Below the pieces are notes generated by a model. It searched no databases and was not told where the DNA came from. It saw only the letters and a list, made by a program, of their open reading frames with translations. DNA of 58,719 bases from Flavobacteriales bacterium (GTDB taxonomy: Bacteria; Bacteroidota; Bacteroidia; Flavobacteriales_E; Vicingaceae): assembly GCA_015075325.1 (NCBI GenBank), contig JABTUP010000020.1, positions 1 to 58,719 of the forward strand, read 5' to 3'. Of this stretch, positions 26,507 through 34,886 are shown piece after piece (position 1 is the first letter of the stretch; each line of letters begins with the position of its first letter). A program made the translations under genes and the position numbers.

Positions 26507-26612
26507 ACGGACAGATTCCGCACAATAAAATAACCTTAAAAAAGTAAACCCATTGTATTTATTGAGTTACAACTAATAAATCAATAATAACAACTACGGA
26601 CAGATTCCGCAT
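26507..26612. repeat. 106-bp direct repeat in the origin, copy A
   Basis: Bases 26507-26612 and 26692-26797 are about 93% alike, each carrying an iteron at both ends with an identical AT-rich filler. The duplication increased iteron number. Confidence 0.9.
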
Positions 26613-26691
26613 GTAAAAACGGACAGATTCCGCTAAAACGGACAGATTCCGCATGTAAAAAAGATTAATTATACATAAGATTAGCTCAACT

Positions 26692-26797
26692 ACGGACAGA
26701 TTCCGCACAATAAAATAACCTTAAAACAGTAAACTCCTTGTGTTTATTGAGTTACAACTAATAAATCAATAATAACAATTACGGACAAATTCCGCAT
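26692..26797. repeat. 106-bp direct repeat in the origin, copy B
   Basis: Second copy of the 26507-26612 unit, differing at a handful of bases including one iteron (GGACAAATTCCGCA). Confidence 0.9.
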
Positions 26798-26910
26798 AAA
26801 AATGTAATAAAGATGATAATAAAAGCAGAACTATTTAATATTAATTTGACAACTACGGACAGATTTCGGGTGTATAACCGTACAGATTTCGGAACTACAA
26901 AACTGGTAGA

Positions 26911-28083
26911 TTAAAACTCAAGAACAGACTGTTCTCCATATTTAGCAAGAACAGTTAAATCTGTATTACTATTTCTTTCGTTGTGTTCTTCAGCAGAAAG
27001 CGTTTTAAACTTTGCTAATACTATTTCTCTAATACGATTAAAGGTAATATCATTATCCTGAGAGTAAACTTTGTTTTGACAAAACCATTGAACAAAAGCT
27101 CCAGTTTTACCTTTAGCTGTCTTTTGATTGGTGTTAAGTTCAAAATCTTGAATACAAGCTTTAATAAATAGATCTTCATAACCCTTTAGAACTCCTTTAG
27201 GAAGGTTGGGAATAATTTGTTTTACAATAATACCTGGAACTACACCATAATTTTTAAGGATTCGGTAAGCCTCATATTCATAAATTTTCAATTGTCCTAC
27301 CTCACGGTTGCTTGGTGTAAAATTGTCTTTACTATTAGCAAAATTTCTTACTATGAAAAATTTAAAGCCAATAGTTTTCTTATTTTCCTTAATATTCTCA
27401 ACCCAAACATAAATAGATGTGTATAAATTAATTTGTTGGATTGATCTATCTAAAACCTTACGTTTAAAGTCATTTGTAACTTTATATTCATCTACATCAA
27501 CATTTAATCTTTTTTTCAAATCATTAATATAAAAAACAGCAATTACCTTATCTTTAAAAGATGATTGTTTTCTAAAAGTTGCGACAAGTAAACTAAATAA
27601 ATCAATAACTATTCTACCTTTCAATCCGACAAAGTCATTAGAATATAGTCTTGTAAATTGCTTTAAATTATAAATTGTATTATTAATTCTTGGATTAAAA
27701 CCAATTGTTATATTATGAGTTCCATTTAAATTTTTATTTTCTATACCAGAAAACCAAGGGTATTCATCACTAAAAATTTCCCCATTCACTTCAACCTCAG
27801 ACAGAAATTCTAGCTTAGCAGTCAATAATTCACTAATAAATTCTCTGTACTTAATTTTTCCATCTTTCCATTTAATACCAAATGTTCCAAGTCCCTTAAC
27901 CATGTCCGCAAAAGGAATAGTAACAGTTATAATTTCATTGGGCAAAAATTTATTATGATCAATTAAGGATATAAGATAAAATAATGCTCTTTTTTGAGTT
28001 TCAGAAAGATTTGTTGCTGAATTAATAATTGTATCAGTATTAATTCGAGCTACTCCGGTTTTATACTCCTGTACATTTTCCAT
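26911..28083 (-). CDS. rep: Replication initiator, Rep_3/RepB family
   Basis: A 390-aa initiator with the tandem winged-helix pattern of Rep_3 proteins: LSETQKRALFYLISLI (about 27-42), VTIPFADMVKGLG, GRIVIDLFSLLVATFRKQ and a second domain ending in FVQWFCQNK. It would bind the adjoining iterons (26221-26892), melt the origin and load the host helicase. It is encoded 12 bp downstream of the 113-aa gene at 28096-28437, probably one transcript. The C-terminal 80 residues are less typical. Confidence 0.88.
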   Translation of the reverse strand: MENVQEYKTGVARINTDTIINSATNLSETQKRALFYLISLIDHNKFLPNEIITVTIPFADMVKGLGTFGIKWKDGKIKYREFISELLTAKLEFLSEVEVNGEIFSDEYPWFSGIENKNLNGTHNITIGFNPRINNTIYNLKQFTRLYSNDFVGLKGRIVIDLFSLLVATFRKQSSFKDKVIAVFYINDLKKRLNVDVDEYKVTNDFKRKVLDRSIQQINLYTSIYVWVENIKENKKTIGFKFFIVRNFANSKDNFTPSNREVGQLKIYEYEAYRILKNYGVVPGIIVKQIIPNLPKGVLKGYEDLFIKACIQDFELNTNQKTAKGKTGAFVQWFCQNKVYSQDNDITFNRIREIVLAKFKTLSAEEHNERNSNTDLTVLAKYGEQSVLEF

Positions 28084-28095
28084 ATTTGTAGATTG

Positions 28096-28437
28096 TTAAG
28101 GCTTGCTTAATAGTAGATTATAAATAACAAGCATCATATATAATCCTTGCATTTTTTCGGTTCTTAGATTAATTAAAGCTTGTTCTTGAAACAATCGGTA
28201 TTCATTATCATTTAATACCAAGGAAAAGTTATTAATAAGGTTTTCTTCTTTTAAAGCTTTAATAGCAGAAAAGATTAAAACATTACTTGGTTTTTCAAAT
28301 TGCTCAGGGGTATTAATGTAGCTAGTAATAAATTCATTAACTTTTTCCGTTTTTTTTCGAAATATTTTTTTACCGTTAGGATTGATTAATAAGACATTAA
28401 TCATAAACATAGGTATATTAAATCGTATTGTTTTCAT
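28096..28437 (-). CDS. Hypothetical protein in the rep operon
   Basis: A 113-aa basic protein, unrecognised. It is 12 bp upstream of rep and probably shares its promoter, so a role in copy control is possible but unsupported by motifs. Confidence 0.55.
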   Translation of the reverse strand: MKTIRFNIPMFMINVLLINPNGKKIFRKKTEKVNEFITSYINTPEQFEKPSNVLIFSAIKALKEENLINNFSLVLNDNEYRLFQEQALINLRTEKMQGLYMMLVIYNLLLSKP

Positions 28438-28516
28438 TTGATTTACAACAACTCATAATTTAAATAGTAAATGTACTAAATATACATTAAGTATTTAAAC
28501 CGTCAATATAAAAATA

Positions 28517-29995
28517 TTAAAGTTCAAGACCTTTATTGTTAGAGTTAAGCTCTATGTTTAATTTAGGGTGCATTTCATTTAAATACTCTACAGCTCTATC
28601 ATATAAAAATGGATCAACTTTAAACGTAAGAGGTAGAAAATCAGCTTTAAACATTAATTCTTCTTTTTCCATAAACAAATTATTGAGCTTCTCAGGATTT
28701 GAAGATATTTTATCTAGTTCTGCAACAAAGGATTTAATATTTTCCTCATCTTTGGACCTATTAATAATACGTTCAGCATTATTAATTTCGTAAACAGGGT
28801 CTTCTACTTTTAATGAAGATAATATGGCCACCTTAGCATCAACATCTAGTTTATCTAAGGATGCTATATTTTTTATAATTTCATCAGAAGCTTTATATCC
28901 GAAATCAACCATTTCAGATATAGCCCCATAATCTTTACTATTTATTTTTTCTAGCAAATTTTCATTGTTGAGTAATTTAAAAGGCTCGAAAGTTTCCCGA
29001 ATTCTTCCTAGTGCAGTTTCATCGACATTAAAATTATTATTAGGAAATGACAGAAAATTATCTACTTTAAAATTATTAATAGTAGTTAATTTTTCTAATA
29101 TTTCTGATTTATGAAAAATAGTGTTATCCAGACCATTTGATTTATTAAAAATATTATCAAACTTTTCTTCCATGACATTGAAATAACTATTTTCAGCATC
29201 TTGTAGTTTAAAAAAATTTGCCAATTTAAATTCAATTTTATCTTTCTTTGAAATACCCGATTTAAGGTTAAATCCAAGTGATTTTTTTAATCTAATCTCA
29301 CCATAAGACAATTCTTTGCCGTCAGCAGATTTTCTAGAATACTCACATTTTTGAACCTTAAAACTATTCATGATTAATTTTAATTTTTCTACCGGAGTAT
29401 AGTTTTTATCTTTAAAAGTAATGTGAATTTTACCCTTACGCTCATCTAAATAATGACTATTTAAACCATCAAATAAAGGACTGTTTAATAGTAAGTCAAT
29501 GTTTTTATTCACAAAGTCTGGAGGTAAGTTCTTTATGTCTATATCAATTCCAACGATATGGCTAGAAAGCTCACTATTTTCTAATGCTTTTATATCTTTA
29601 AGCGAAATTTGGACCTCTTTAATAATTCTATTTTCAAATTTATTTACTAAATCTTCTATGTGTTTTGACCTATTAAACTCCTTTTCTTTTGAAACATCAA
29701 AAGGGATTTTATTTTCGAAAAAATCATATATCGCTTGTGGAGTAGCATCAAATTTTTCTAAAATAATTCCTCTTTCCCATAGATCTTCTTTAATTTGAGG
29801 CTCATTTTTAATAATAACCTCAATTTCAGAAAGAGTCTTATCGATGTCAATTTTCGTGATGATAGCTTCCTTTTCAATATTAGAAAGTGGTGGTTTAAAA
29901 TCAATTGATGAATAATTTACATCTGTAATTTCTCCATAGATAGCGGATATTTCTTTATAAACATCACTTAATGTTTTGTCTTCTTTTGTTTTCAT
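28517..29995 (-). CDS. Large protein of unknown function, paralogue of the 21.9-22.7 kb gene
   Basis: A 492-aa soluble protein. Residues about 165-400 align with most of the 288-aa protein at 21872-22738 (shared SPLFDGLNSHYLDERKGKIHITF, IMNSFKVQKCEY, IFHKSEILEKL and DFGYKASDEIIKNI). It adds about 160 residues of helical sequence at the N-terminus and about 80 at the C-terminus. A leader variant CCCTTAACAA lies upstream of the start (30003-30012). Unknown function; its place beside rep and the wide paralogy suggest a backbone role. Confidence 0.7.
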   Translation of the reverse strand: MKTKEDKTLSDVYKEISAIYGEITDVNYSSIDFKPPLSNIEKEAIITKIDIDKTLSEIEVIIKNEPQIKEDLWERGIILEKFDATPQAIYDFFENKIPFDVSKEKEFNRSKHIEDLVNKFENRIIKEVQISLKDIKALENSELSSHIVGIDIDIKNLPPDFVNKNIDLLLNSPLFDGLNSHYLDERKGKIHITFKDKNYTPVEKLKLIMNSFKVQKCEYSRKSADGKELSYGEIRLKKSLGFNLKSGISKKDKIEFKLANFFKLQDAENSYFNVMEEKFDNIFNKSNGLDNTIFHKSEILEKLTTINNFKVDNFLSFPNNNFNVDETALGRIRETFEPFKLLNNENLLEKINSKDYGAISEMVDFGYKASDEIIKNIASLDKLDVDAKVAILSSLKVEDPVYEINNAERIINRSKDEENIKSFVAELDKISSNPEKLNNLFMEKEELMFKADFLPLTFKVDPFLYDRAVEYLNEMHPKLNIELNSNNKGLEL

Positions 29996-30047
29996 AATTT
30001 TAGATTGTTAAGGGAATATAAAGATACAATAAAAAACAAATTAGGCT

Positions 30048-30311
30048 TCAGGAAAAAAAATCGATTTTTTTAGGTTTCTCCCACACCCTATAAAATATTA
30101 GGGATAAGATAATAAAAATAAAAGCACTACTTACAATAAAGTAATAGACACCAATATTTAATATAAATATTGAAAACAACAGGAGAGGTAAGTGTAATAT
30201 TGAAATAAAAACACAAGTTCTTCCGGCTCTTATTCTAAATGAAACATTTTTATCCTTAATAAAGTTTAATACGTGTGTTATTTTAGTTTTAATAATATTT
30301 ACTTTTTCCAT
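30048..30311 (-). CDS. Small membrane protein
   Basis: An 87-aa protein with a basic N-terminus and two adjoining membrane helices (about 32-73). Not recognised. It is the last of a tight series of small minus-strand genes. Confidence 0.5.
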   Translation of the reverse strand: MEKVNIIKTKITHVLNFIKDKNVSFRIRAGRTCVFISILHLPLLLFSIFILNIGVYYFIVSSAFIFIILSLIFYRVWEKPKKIDFFS

Positions 30312-30329
30312 TTTGTGAATTTTAAGATT

Positions 30330-30587
30330 TTATAAATTATTAATTACCGGAGTAAATTCGTTTATATCTTTAGCTTTTTTATAATATTTCAAAAAGGTGT
30401 TTTTAGTAATTTCTCTAGCCGTCCATTTCCAAAATCTACTTTCAACCAAAGGTTGAACTTCAATTTTTACTAAGTTAAAATCAACAAGCCCAAAATCAAA
30501 TACTAAAAGATAAAGTTCAGCTTCAACATAAACAACATCTTCCTTTTTATAAAACTTATACTTTGTATCGTTAATTGCAACACCCAT
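30330..30587 (-). CDS. Hypothetical protein
   Basis: An 85-aa beta-rich protein with a helical C-terminus; no motif. Spaced 11 bp from the upstream gene in the same series. Confidence 0.45.
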   Translation of the reverse strand: MGVAINDTKYKFYKKEDVVYVEAELYLLVFDFGLVDFNLVKIEVQPLVESRFWKWTAREITKNTFLKYYKKAKDINEFTPVINNL

Positions 30588-30598
30588 TACACTAATAT

Positions 30599-30871
30599 TC
30601 AGTGAACATCATTAACACTATCTAAATAATTTTGATAAGACCACCCTTTTTTATTCCAAAAAAGCACAAACTCATTAACTACATCAGAAAAAGATTCAGG
30701 TATTATATCAAACCCATCAAACGTAGTTTCTTTATCCGCTAACAACATAATACGTTTATGAGTTTCAATAGAATATGTTCCTTGTAGCTCTGATATTTGC
30801 TTTCCCTCATCATCAGTTACCATTAAATTACCATTTGACATTAATAACGCCACTTTAATTCTTTTACTCAT
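30599..30871 (-). CDS. Hypothetical protein
   Basis: A 90-aa protein if begun at the ATG at 30871 (MSKRIKVALLM). A GTG at 30892 in the same frame would add seven residues and overlap the upstream stop. No known domain. Confidence 0.5.
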   Translation of the reverse strand: MSKRIKVALLMSNGNLMVTDDEGKQISELQGTYSIETHKRIMLLADKETTFDGFDIIPESFSDVVNEFVLFWNKKGWSYQNYLDSVNDVH

Positions 30872-30891
30872 AAACGTATTATATTTAACCA

Positions 30892-31092
30892 CTAACTATT
30901 TATATTTTCGAATAAGTTCTGTAAAACAGTACATTCATTAGATAAATGCCAATATGAAGAACCTCGTTTAATTATCGTTTCATTTTTATTACTATCTCGT
31001 TTTACCACACTCCACCAAGCCTTTTTATTTAAAAACTTTACCTTCTGACCAACTTTAGTTTGTCCTATTTGAACCTTTTGTAATAAATCCAT
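30892..31092 (-). CDS. Hypothetical small basic protein
   Basis: A 66-aa basic protein (QTKVGQKVKFLNKKAWWSVVKRD), which may have an SH3-like beta start. Not recognised. Confidence 0.45.
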   Translation of the reverse strand: MDLLQKVQIGQTKVGQKVKFLNKKAWWSVVKRDSNKNETIIKRGSSYWHLSNECTVLQNLFENINS

Positions 31093-31103
31093 TTTCGCCA
31101 GTT

Positions 31104-31352
31104 TTAAATACTCTTTTGCTTATTAATTCTGATTAGAACCTCCACAACAGAAAATAAGTATTGGAAAAAGAAACCGAAAAGAAGCCCAAATATCATACCT
31201 CCAAACAACGCCACTATATCATTTACTCCAGTAAACACAGCCAATAATCCACCTATAAATCCACCGACTGGAAGAAGTAATAATCTTTCGGTTTTATCTA
31301 AGCTATTAAACAATGCGATTTTTGATAATTTAATTAAATTCATATTTACCAT
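31104..31352 (-). CDS. Small membrane protein
   Basis: An 82-aa protein with two Gly-rich membrane helices (about 24-68) and basic ends. Unknown; part of the small-gene series. Confidence 0.5.
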   Translation of the reverse strand: MVNMNLIKLSKIALFNSLDKTERLLLLPVGGFIGGLLAVFTGVNDIVALFGGMIFGLLFGFFFQYLFSVVEVLIRINKQKSI

Positions 31353-31353
31353 T

Positions 31354-31599
31354 TTATATTCCTAAATATTTCATTATTTCAACCGATTGAAAGGGTTGAT
31401 ATAGTTTTTTAATTTCCATTAACTGTTCTTTCTCTCCAGTAAGAAATTCGTTTTCATTCAAAACAATTTCATCAAGATGATATTTATAGTTATCCTCATG
31501 GATTGAAGCCATTTTTAGAAAATCAAGAGCATGATTTTTGTAAAAAGTATAAAAATCATCTTTATTAGGCACAACAGCTTTATGTATAATAACACTCAT
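31354..31599 (-). CDS. Hypothetical protein
   Basis: An 81-aa soluble protein, acidic and mostly helical, separated by one base from each neighbour. No motif recognised. Confidence 0.45.
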   Translation of the reverse strand: MSVIIHKAVVPNKDDFYTFYKNHALDFLKMASIHEDNYKYHLDEIVLNENEFLTGEKEQLMEIKKLYQPFQSVEIMKYLGI

Positions 31600-31600
31600 A

Positions 31601-31804
31601 TTAGAACAGGGTTAATTGCGTATAACTTCTTTCAAAAGCATCTGAAGTATAATCGTGTTCCTCATTACATGAACAACAAACAAAGTAACCTTCATAAAAG
31701 CTAGTTAAATTATGTGTTTTCAAAGCTTCGGGTCTTTCAAAAGATACCGAGCCACAAGTACACTTAAAAATATAAGTCAATTCTTTATCTACAAAACTTT
31801 CCAT
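31601..31804 (-). CDS. Small zinc-ribbon protein with C-terminal clamp-binding motif
   Basis: A 67-aa protein with CTC near residue 15 and CCSC near residue 45, a likely zinc ribbon. It ends in QLTLF, close to the bacterial beta-clamp-binding consensus QL[SD]LF. Two other small plasmid proteins end in QLSLF (34887-35252, 35423-35716). The clamp link is inferred from the motif. Confidence 0.6.
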   Translation of the reverse strand: MESFVDKELTYIFKCTCGSVSFERPEALKTHNLTSFYEGYFVCCSCNEEHDYTSDAFERSYTQLTLF

Positions 31805-31810
31805 GTTTTT

Positions 31811-31826
31811 GGCTTTAGGAAGAAAA
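31811..31826 (+). repeat. GGCTTTAGGAAGAAAA motif, plus orientation
   Basis: A copy of the dispersed motif, in the 22-bp gap between two minus-strand genes and in the opposite orientation to most copies. No palindrome is attached. Confidence 0.5.
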
Positions 31827-32063
31827 TTATATTCTAGCTGGAATTACAAAAAATGCTAATACACCACTACAACCAATCAAGCTACCCCCAACAATGATAG
31901 TGCTTTTAAGTTTATCCTGAAATTCAAATAGTTGCTCAAAATTCATCGCCATTAAATCTTTTAAATCAATTGTAAACCTTAAATAAAAATGATACCCTAT
32001 AATAGCGTTTCCAATTAGAAATATTAGTAGTAAAAAAATCAATATCGTTTGTTTCATATTCAT
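31827..32063 (-). CDS. Small membrane protein next to MazF
   Basis: A 78-aa protein with two membrane helices (about 5-25 and 53-75). It starts at the last base of mazF, so it is likely in the mazEF transcript. Unknown function. Confidence 0.5.
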   Translation of the reverse strand: MNMKQTILIFLLLIFLIGNAIIGYHFYLRFTIDLKDLMAMNFEQLFEFQDKLKSTIIVGGSLIGCSGVLAFFVIPARI

Positions 32064-32398
32064 TAAATTAAATCTAATACAATAACTAATTTTACTTTTA
32101 ATGCTGCAATTTCATCATCGTTTAGTTCCCCTATTTTTCTTATAAATCTATCTTTAGAAACAGATTTTACCTGAAAACAATCTGCAACACTCTTTTTATC
32201 CAACATATTAACTTTATTAGGGACTAATGGAAGATGCCAATTTTGAATTTTCCTTAAAGGTTCAGTAATAGGAACAACTACTTTTAAAGGTAAAACACCA
32301 ACAGCATCATTTGACACAATAACAGCTACTCTAATTTTTCCAATTTCAGCACCAACATTTGGACTAAAATTTACTAACCAAATTTCTCCGTACTTCAT
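32063..32398 (-). CDS. mazF: MazF/PemK family toxin
   Basis: A 111-aa endoribonuclease-type toxin of the MazF/PemK family: YGEIWLVNFSPNVGAEIGKIRVAVIVSN at the start, then VPIT and SVADCFQVKSVSKDRF, ending in a helix. It follows its antitoxin gene with one base between. It stabilises the plasmid by killing or slowing cells that lose it. Family assignment is firm; the cleavage specificity cannot be told. Confidence 0.92.
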   Translation of the reverse strand: MKYGEIWLVNFSPNVGAEIGKIRVAVIVSNDAVGVLPLKVVVPITEPLRKIQNWHLPLVPNKVNMLDKKSVADCFQVKSVSKDRFIRKIGELNDDEIAALKVKLVIVLDLI

Positions 32399-32399
32399 A

Positions 32400-32696
32400 T
32401 TAATCTTCTAAAATTTCTATATCAATATCGCCCAACTCTTTTGCTTGTTGCTCGTAGTAAGCAATTGTTTCAGGGTCAGAAGCCTGTTTTCTCATTAAAG
32501 CATAAACTTTATCCTTATTCGCCCTAAGTTCATCAAGCTTAATTTCAAACAAACTTTTACTCTCAACTGGAGTTATAATAATGCCTTGAGAAGATTCAGA
32601 AATATTAACCCTTTCAAAGAATCGGTATTTTTTTAAAAAAGCTTGTGGAATAATAATTCCCTTGCTATTACCAATATTTCTAATAATTGTTTCCAT
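32400..32696 (-). CDS. mazE: MazE-like antitoxin (AbrB/SpoVT fold)
   Basis: A 98-aa protein with the AbrB-type swapped-hairpin start (IIRNIGNSKGIIIPQAFLKKYRF...SSQGIIITPVE) and an acidic C-terminal tail that would wrap the toxin. It is first in the pair, has its own -7 box at 32721-32728 and an inverted repeat beside it, as expected for autoregulation. Confidence 0.88.
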   Translation of the reverse strand: METIIRNIGNSKGIIIPQAFLKKYRFFERVNISESSQGIIITPVESKSLFEIKLDELRANKDKVYALMRKQASDPETIAYYEQQAKELGDIDIEILED

Positions 32697-32720
32697 AATT
32701 CAAATTATTTAAATGATAAA

Positions 32721-32741
32721 CAAAGATACTAAATAAAGTAT
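32721..32741 (-). promoter_or_regulatory. mazEF promoter with overlapping inverted repeat
   Basis: Minus-strand TATCTTTG (32721-32728) matches TAnnTTTG. ATACT/AGTAT arms (32726-32741) overlap it, a likely MazE operator. Confidence 0.6.
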
Positions 32742-33002
32742 TAACATTGTTATAACTATATAAATATTTTTAAAAATCCAACCCTACCCTACTTGTTAAA
32801 TTGCCAAAAAATGCTTATATTCAGTAGCTGCTTAACATAATACCCATTATGAGAACCATTAAAAAACTCCCACCCAATTACTTAACATTTTCAAAACTCA
32901 CTTTTTAATCAAAAAAGGCTTTTATTGGAATCTTAACCATCAATTTTTGGCTTTAGAAAAAAAATAAGAATCCTATTTTAAACAAAAAAAATGAAAAATA
33001 AT
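32742..33002. other. Gene-free stretch between mazE and the MORN-like gene
   Basis: About 260 bp with no convincing ORF. It contains a degenerate plus-oriented copy of the dispersed motif (GGCTTTAGAAAAAAAA, 32949-32964). The rest resembles nothing I can name. Confidence 0.4.
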
Positions 33003-33686
33003 TTAACTTAATGGTTGGGTTGTTCGAGTTCCATCAGGAAGAAAATACAACCAATTTCCAACTTCTTCATAATCGAATGTAAAACGATTATACCGAAGCT
33101 CTCCTTTTGATTTCAGTTTCCCACTCTCAAAAAATTCAGTTTGTACAAACTTGTACTTTTTAACTCGCTCCAATTTACTTTCTATCTTTCCATTTTGATA
33201 GTACGAAACCTTTAGAACATGACAACTAAAGTCTTTGTTAAATTCTTCATAAAACGACAGTTGTCCGTTTTCGTAATAATCCTTCCACTTCAAGGCTGCA
33301 TTATGGATATACAACACATCTGATTTAACGCCACCACTTGCATAAAAAACCTTTACCCTACTTTTTTTGGGGTCGAGCTGCTTATACACCCTTTCCAAAT
33401 TTCCATTTGGATAGTAATTTACAAAGTAAGTAAGTTTACCGTCTTGATAGAAACCTCGATGTACTACACCTCCAGTTTTATATTTATCTATAACCATTCC
33501 ATTGATAGGTTTTCCTTTATCATTTACCCGAACAACAGGGTTGTCCCTTTTAATGATGAACTGGTCGTAATAAGTAATTCCTGATTCTTTACTGGAAACT
33601 TCTTCATAGGTAACAAAGGATTTCGTTTGAGCTAATAAAGTTGAAGAAATTATTAGCATTGATAGAGTTTTCATAATTTTACGCAT
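33003..33686 (-). CDS. Exported MORN-like repeat protein (YwqK type)
   Basis: A 227-aa exported protein with a signal peptide (about 1-19, SSTLLAQ) and five or six repeats of the type 'YYPNGNLERVYK', 'YYENGQLSFYEEF', 'YYQNGKIESKLE', 'FFESGKLKSKGE', the MORN_2/YwqK pattern. Such proteins occur as antitoxin-like or surface proteins in Bacteroidetes. A single gene here, with no partner I recognise. Confidence 0.75.
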   Translation of the reverse strand: MRKIMKTLSMLIISSTLLAQTKSFVTYEEVSSKESGITYYDQFIIKRDNPVVRVNDKGKPINGMVIDKYKTGGVVHRGFYQDGKLTYFVNYYPNGNLERVYKQLDPKKSRVKVFYASGGVKSDVLYIHNAALKWKDYYENGQLSFYEEFNKDFSCHVLKVSYYQNGKIESKLERVKKYKFVQTEFFESGKLKSKGELRYNRFTFDYEEVGNWLYFLPDGTRTTQPLS

Positions 33687-33729
33687 AACATGAATTTTTA
33701 AATTATTGATAGGTTTTTAATTTTATGTT

Positions 33730-33753
33730 GAACCATCGTTGCAGCGATGGTTC
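33730..33753. terminator. Hairpin GAACCATCG/CGATGGTTC
   Basis: A 9-bp stem with a 6-base loop lies 16 bp downstream of the 47-aa minus-strand gene at 33770. The T-rich side is on the plus strand. Confidence 0.6.
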
Positions 33754-33769
33754 TTTCTTTTTAATTTAT

Positions 33770-33913
33770 TTAGGTTTCCATTTCAAACAAACATTCAGCA
33801 ATTAGCATGATACTATCTTCTTTATAAAGAAAGGTTGTTTCATTAAGTTGTTTATAGTACTGGTTGGTATCTAAATCTGTTAAGACCCAACCTTGTTGTT
33901 GATTTGTATTCAT
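33770..33913 (-). CDS. Small acidic protein
   Basis: A 47-aa ORF (MNTNQQQGWVLTDLDTNQ at the start) ahead of a hairpin. Base composition and an A-rich start site (TATAACAATTATG) look genuine, and the start MNTN resembles the protein at 34887-35252. No function. Confidence 0.45.
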   Translation of the reverse strand: MNTNQQQGWVLTDLDTNQYYKQLNETTFLYKEDSIMLIAECLFEMET

Positions 33914-33924
33914 AATTGTTATAT

Positions 33925-33999
33925 TTAATTATCGTAATCAGAATTAAAAGCTTTGATTAAGAAAGTAAAAATTAGAAATATTTTAAAAAAGTTACTCAT
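33925..33999 (-). CDS. Possible 24-aa membrane peptide
   Basis: A 24-codon ORF with a hydrophobic core (FFKIFLIFTFLI). It lies 11 bp upstream of the 47-aa gene. Could be a toxin-like or leader peptide, or chance. Confidence 0.25.
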   Translation of the reverse strand: MSNFFKIFLIFTFLIKAFNSDYDN

Positions 34000-34104
34000 G
34001 GTTTTTATGTTTTTAGTTATTAATTTATATGATTAAATTTAAGTAATATCAGGGGTATAGTATAATAATGATAGCGGTAGTATTGAACAGAAATTGTGCT
34101 ATTT

Positions 34105-34122
34105 GTTTTTCTTCCTGAAGCC
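34105..34122 (-). repeat. GGGCTTCAGGAAGAAAAA motif copy
   Basis: Minus-strand copy of the dispersed motif, 16 bp downstream of the stop of the 34-aa gene. No palindrome is attached. Confidence 0.5.
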
Positions 34123-34138
34123 CACCCAAAATGATTAA

Positions 34139-34243
34139 CTACCAAAAGTATATCAGTTCTGCTCCCTTTACAATGAGATAAACAACACCTATAACAACCG
34201 AAGCTGTGATAACCAGTTTTTCTTTAATATTCAATTTTTTCAT
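34139..34243 (-). CDS. 34-aa single-helix membrane microprotein
   Basis: Begins MKKLNIKEKLVITASVVIG, a basic start followed by one membrane helix (about 10-32). It lies 12 bp after the stop of the gene at 34256 and would be last in that operon. Confidence 0.5.
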   Translation of the reverse strand: MKKLNIKEKLVITASVVIGVVYLIVKGAELIYFW

Positions 34244-34255
34244 GTGTTTTAAGAT

Positions 34256-34675
34256 TTAGTTAATAAACTCCCAGTAAACAGTTACTATTTTATTGAAATT
34301 ATCCACATATTGATAGTATTTAATATCTAAACCACCAACCACGCATTTAATACCTTTCAAAGAAGATGGATAGCGATGTACATAAACGGTGTTATGTGAA
34401 AAAATACTTTTCCTGTTGCTAAGTATTTTCTTTAATCGAATATTGATGTCAAATACCAGTTGTTGATAGTAAAGATTACAAGTTTTATTATCCTCTACCC
34501 TCCAAGTAATCTTTTCAAGGTTTTCAGAATAAAAATAACTATAATCACTAGCAAATTGTTTCTTCTTTTCTACTAACATTTTGGTTATTGAAGGGATAAG
34601 CGATAAATCGCCTATCCTTTCAGAGTTGTTAACCAAAGAAATTAATTCGGGAATTGTTTTTTTGGTCAGCTCCAT
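34256..34675 (-). CDS. Hypothetical protein
   Basis: A 139-aa basic helical protein, unrecognised. It overlaps the upstream 61-aa gene by one base, so the two are translated together. Confidence 0.5.
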   Translation of the reverse strand: MELTKKTIPELISLVNNSERIGDLSLIPSITKMLVEKKKQFASDYSYFYSENLEKITWRVEDNKTCNLYYQQLVFDINIRLKKILSNRKSIFSHNTVYVHRYPSSLKGIKCVVGGLDIKYYQYVDNFNKIVTVYWEFIN

Positions 34676-34860
34676 TAGTTGATAAATTTTAGTTCGTATA
34701 AAAAACTTCCAAACCTGATTTTCTCCTGGTCTTTTGATGGTTGTTTTTTGTCCGCAGGAATAACAGCCTTAATGATTCCCTTTCTATTAAACAGAACGGT
34801 CTTAATCAAGCCTTTAAATTTTCCTGCAATTTCCTTTCGTTGTTTTGCTACTAGATACAT
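34675..34860 (-). CDS. Small basic protein
   Basis: A 61-aa Lys-rich protein (start MYLVAKQRKEIAGKFKG). It has the leader CCCTAAACT (34870-34878) at its start. Not recognised; a nucleic-acid-binding role is possible from charge only. Confidence 0.5.
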   Translation of the reverse strand: MYLVAKQRKEIAGKFKGLIKTVLFNRKGIIKAVIPADKKQPSKDQEKIRFGSFLYELKFIN

Positions 34861-34886
34861 AATATTAAGAGTTTAGGGTTACATTT

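Larger units (their letters stand above)
26221..26892. repeat. Iteron array, probable replication origin
   Basis: About 12 direct copies of GGACAGATTCCGCA or close variants lie at 26221, 26241, 26265, 26486, 26509, 26598, 26621, 26640, 26694, 26783, 26857 and 26879, the last two diverging to GATTTCGG. They come next to an AT-rich stretch at 26371-26440 and end 19 bp from the stop of the Rep gene. Spacing of near neighbours is 19-24 bp. This fits a Rep_3/iteron origin. The array lies at the 3' side of rep rather than before it. Confidence 0.85.

Noticed and set aside
26221..26892. Iterons considered as a CRISPR array
   Set aside because: Units are 14 bp, spacing is irregular, spacers are partly duplicated, and there are no cas genes.
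28536..28793. 85-codon plus-strand frame within the 492-aa gene
   Set aside because: Antisense shadow of a well-supported minus-strand gene with a paralogue.
32742..33002. Insertion sequence remnant downstream of the MORN-like gene
   Set aside because: No terminal inverted repeats or transposase fragment could be found in the gap.
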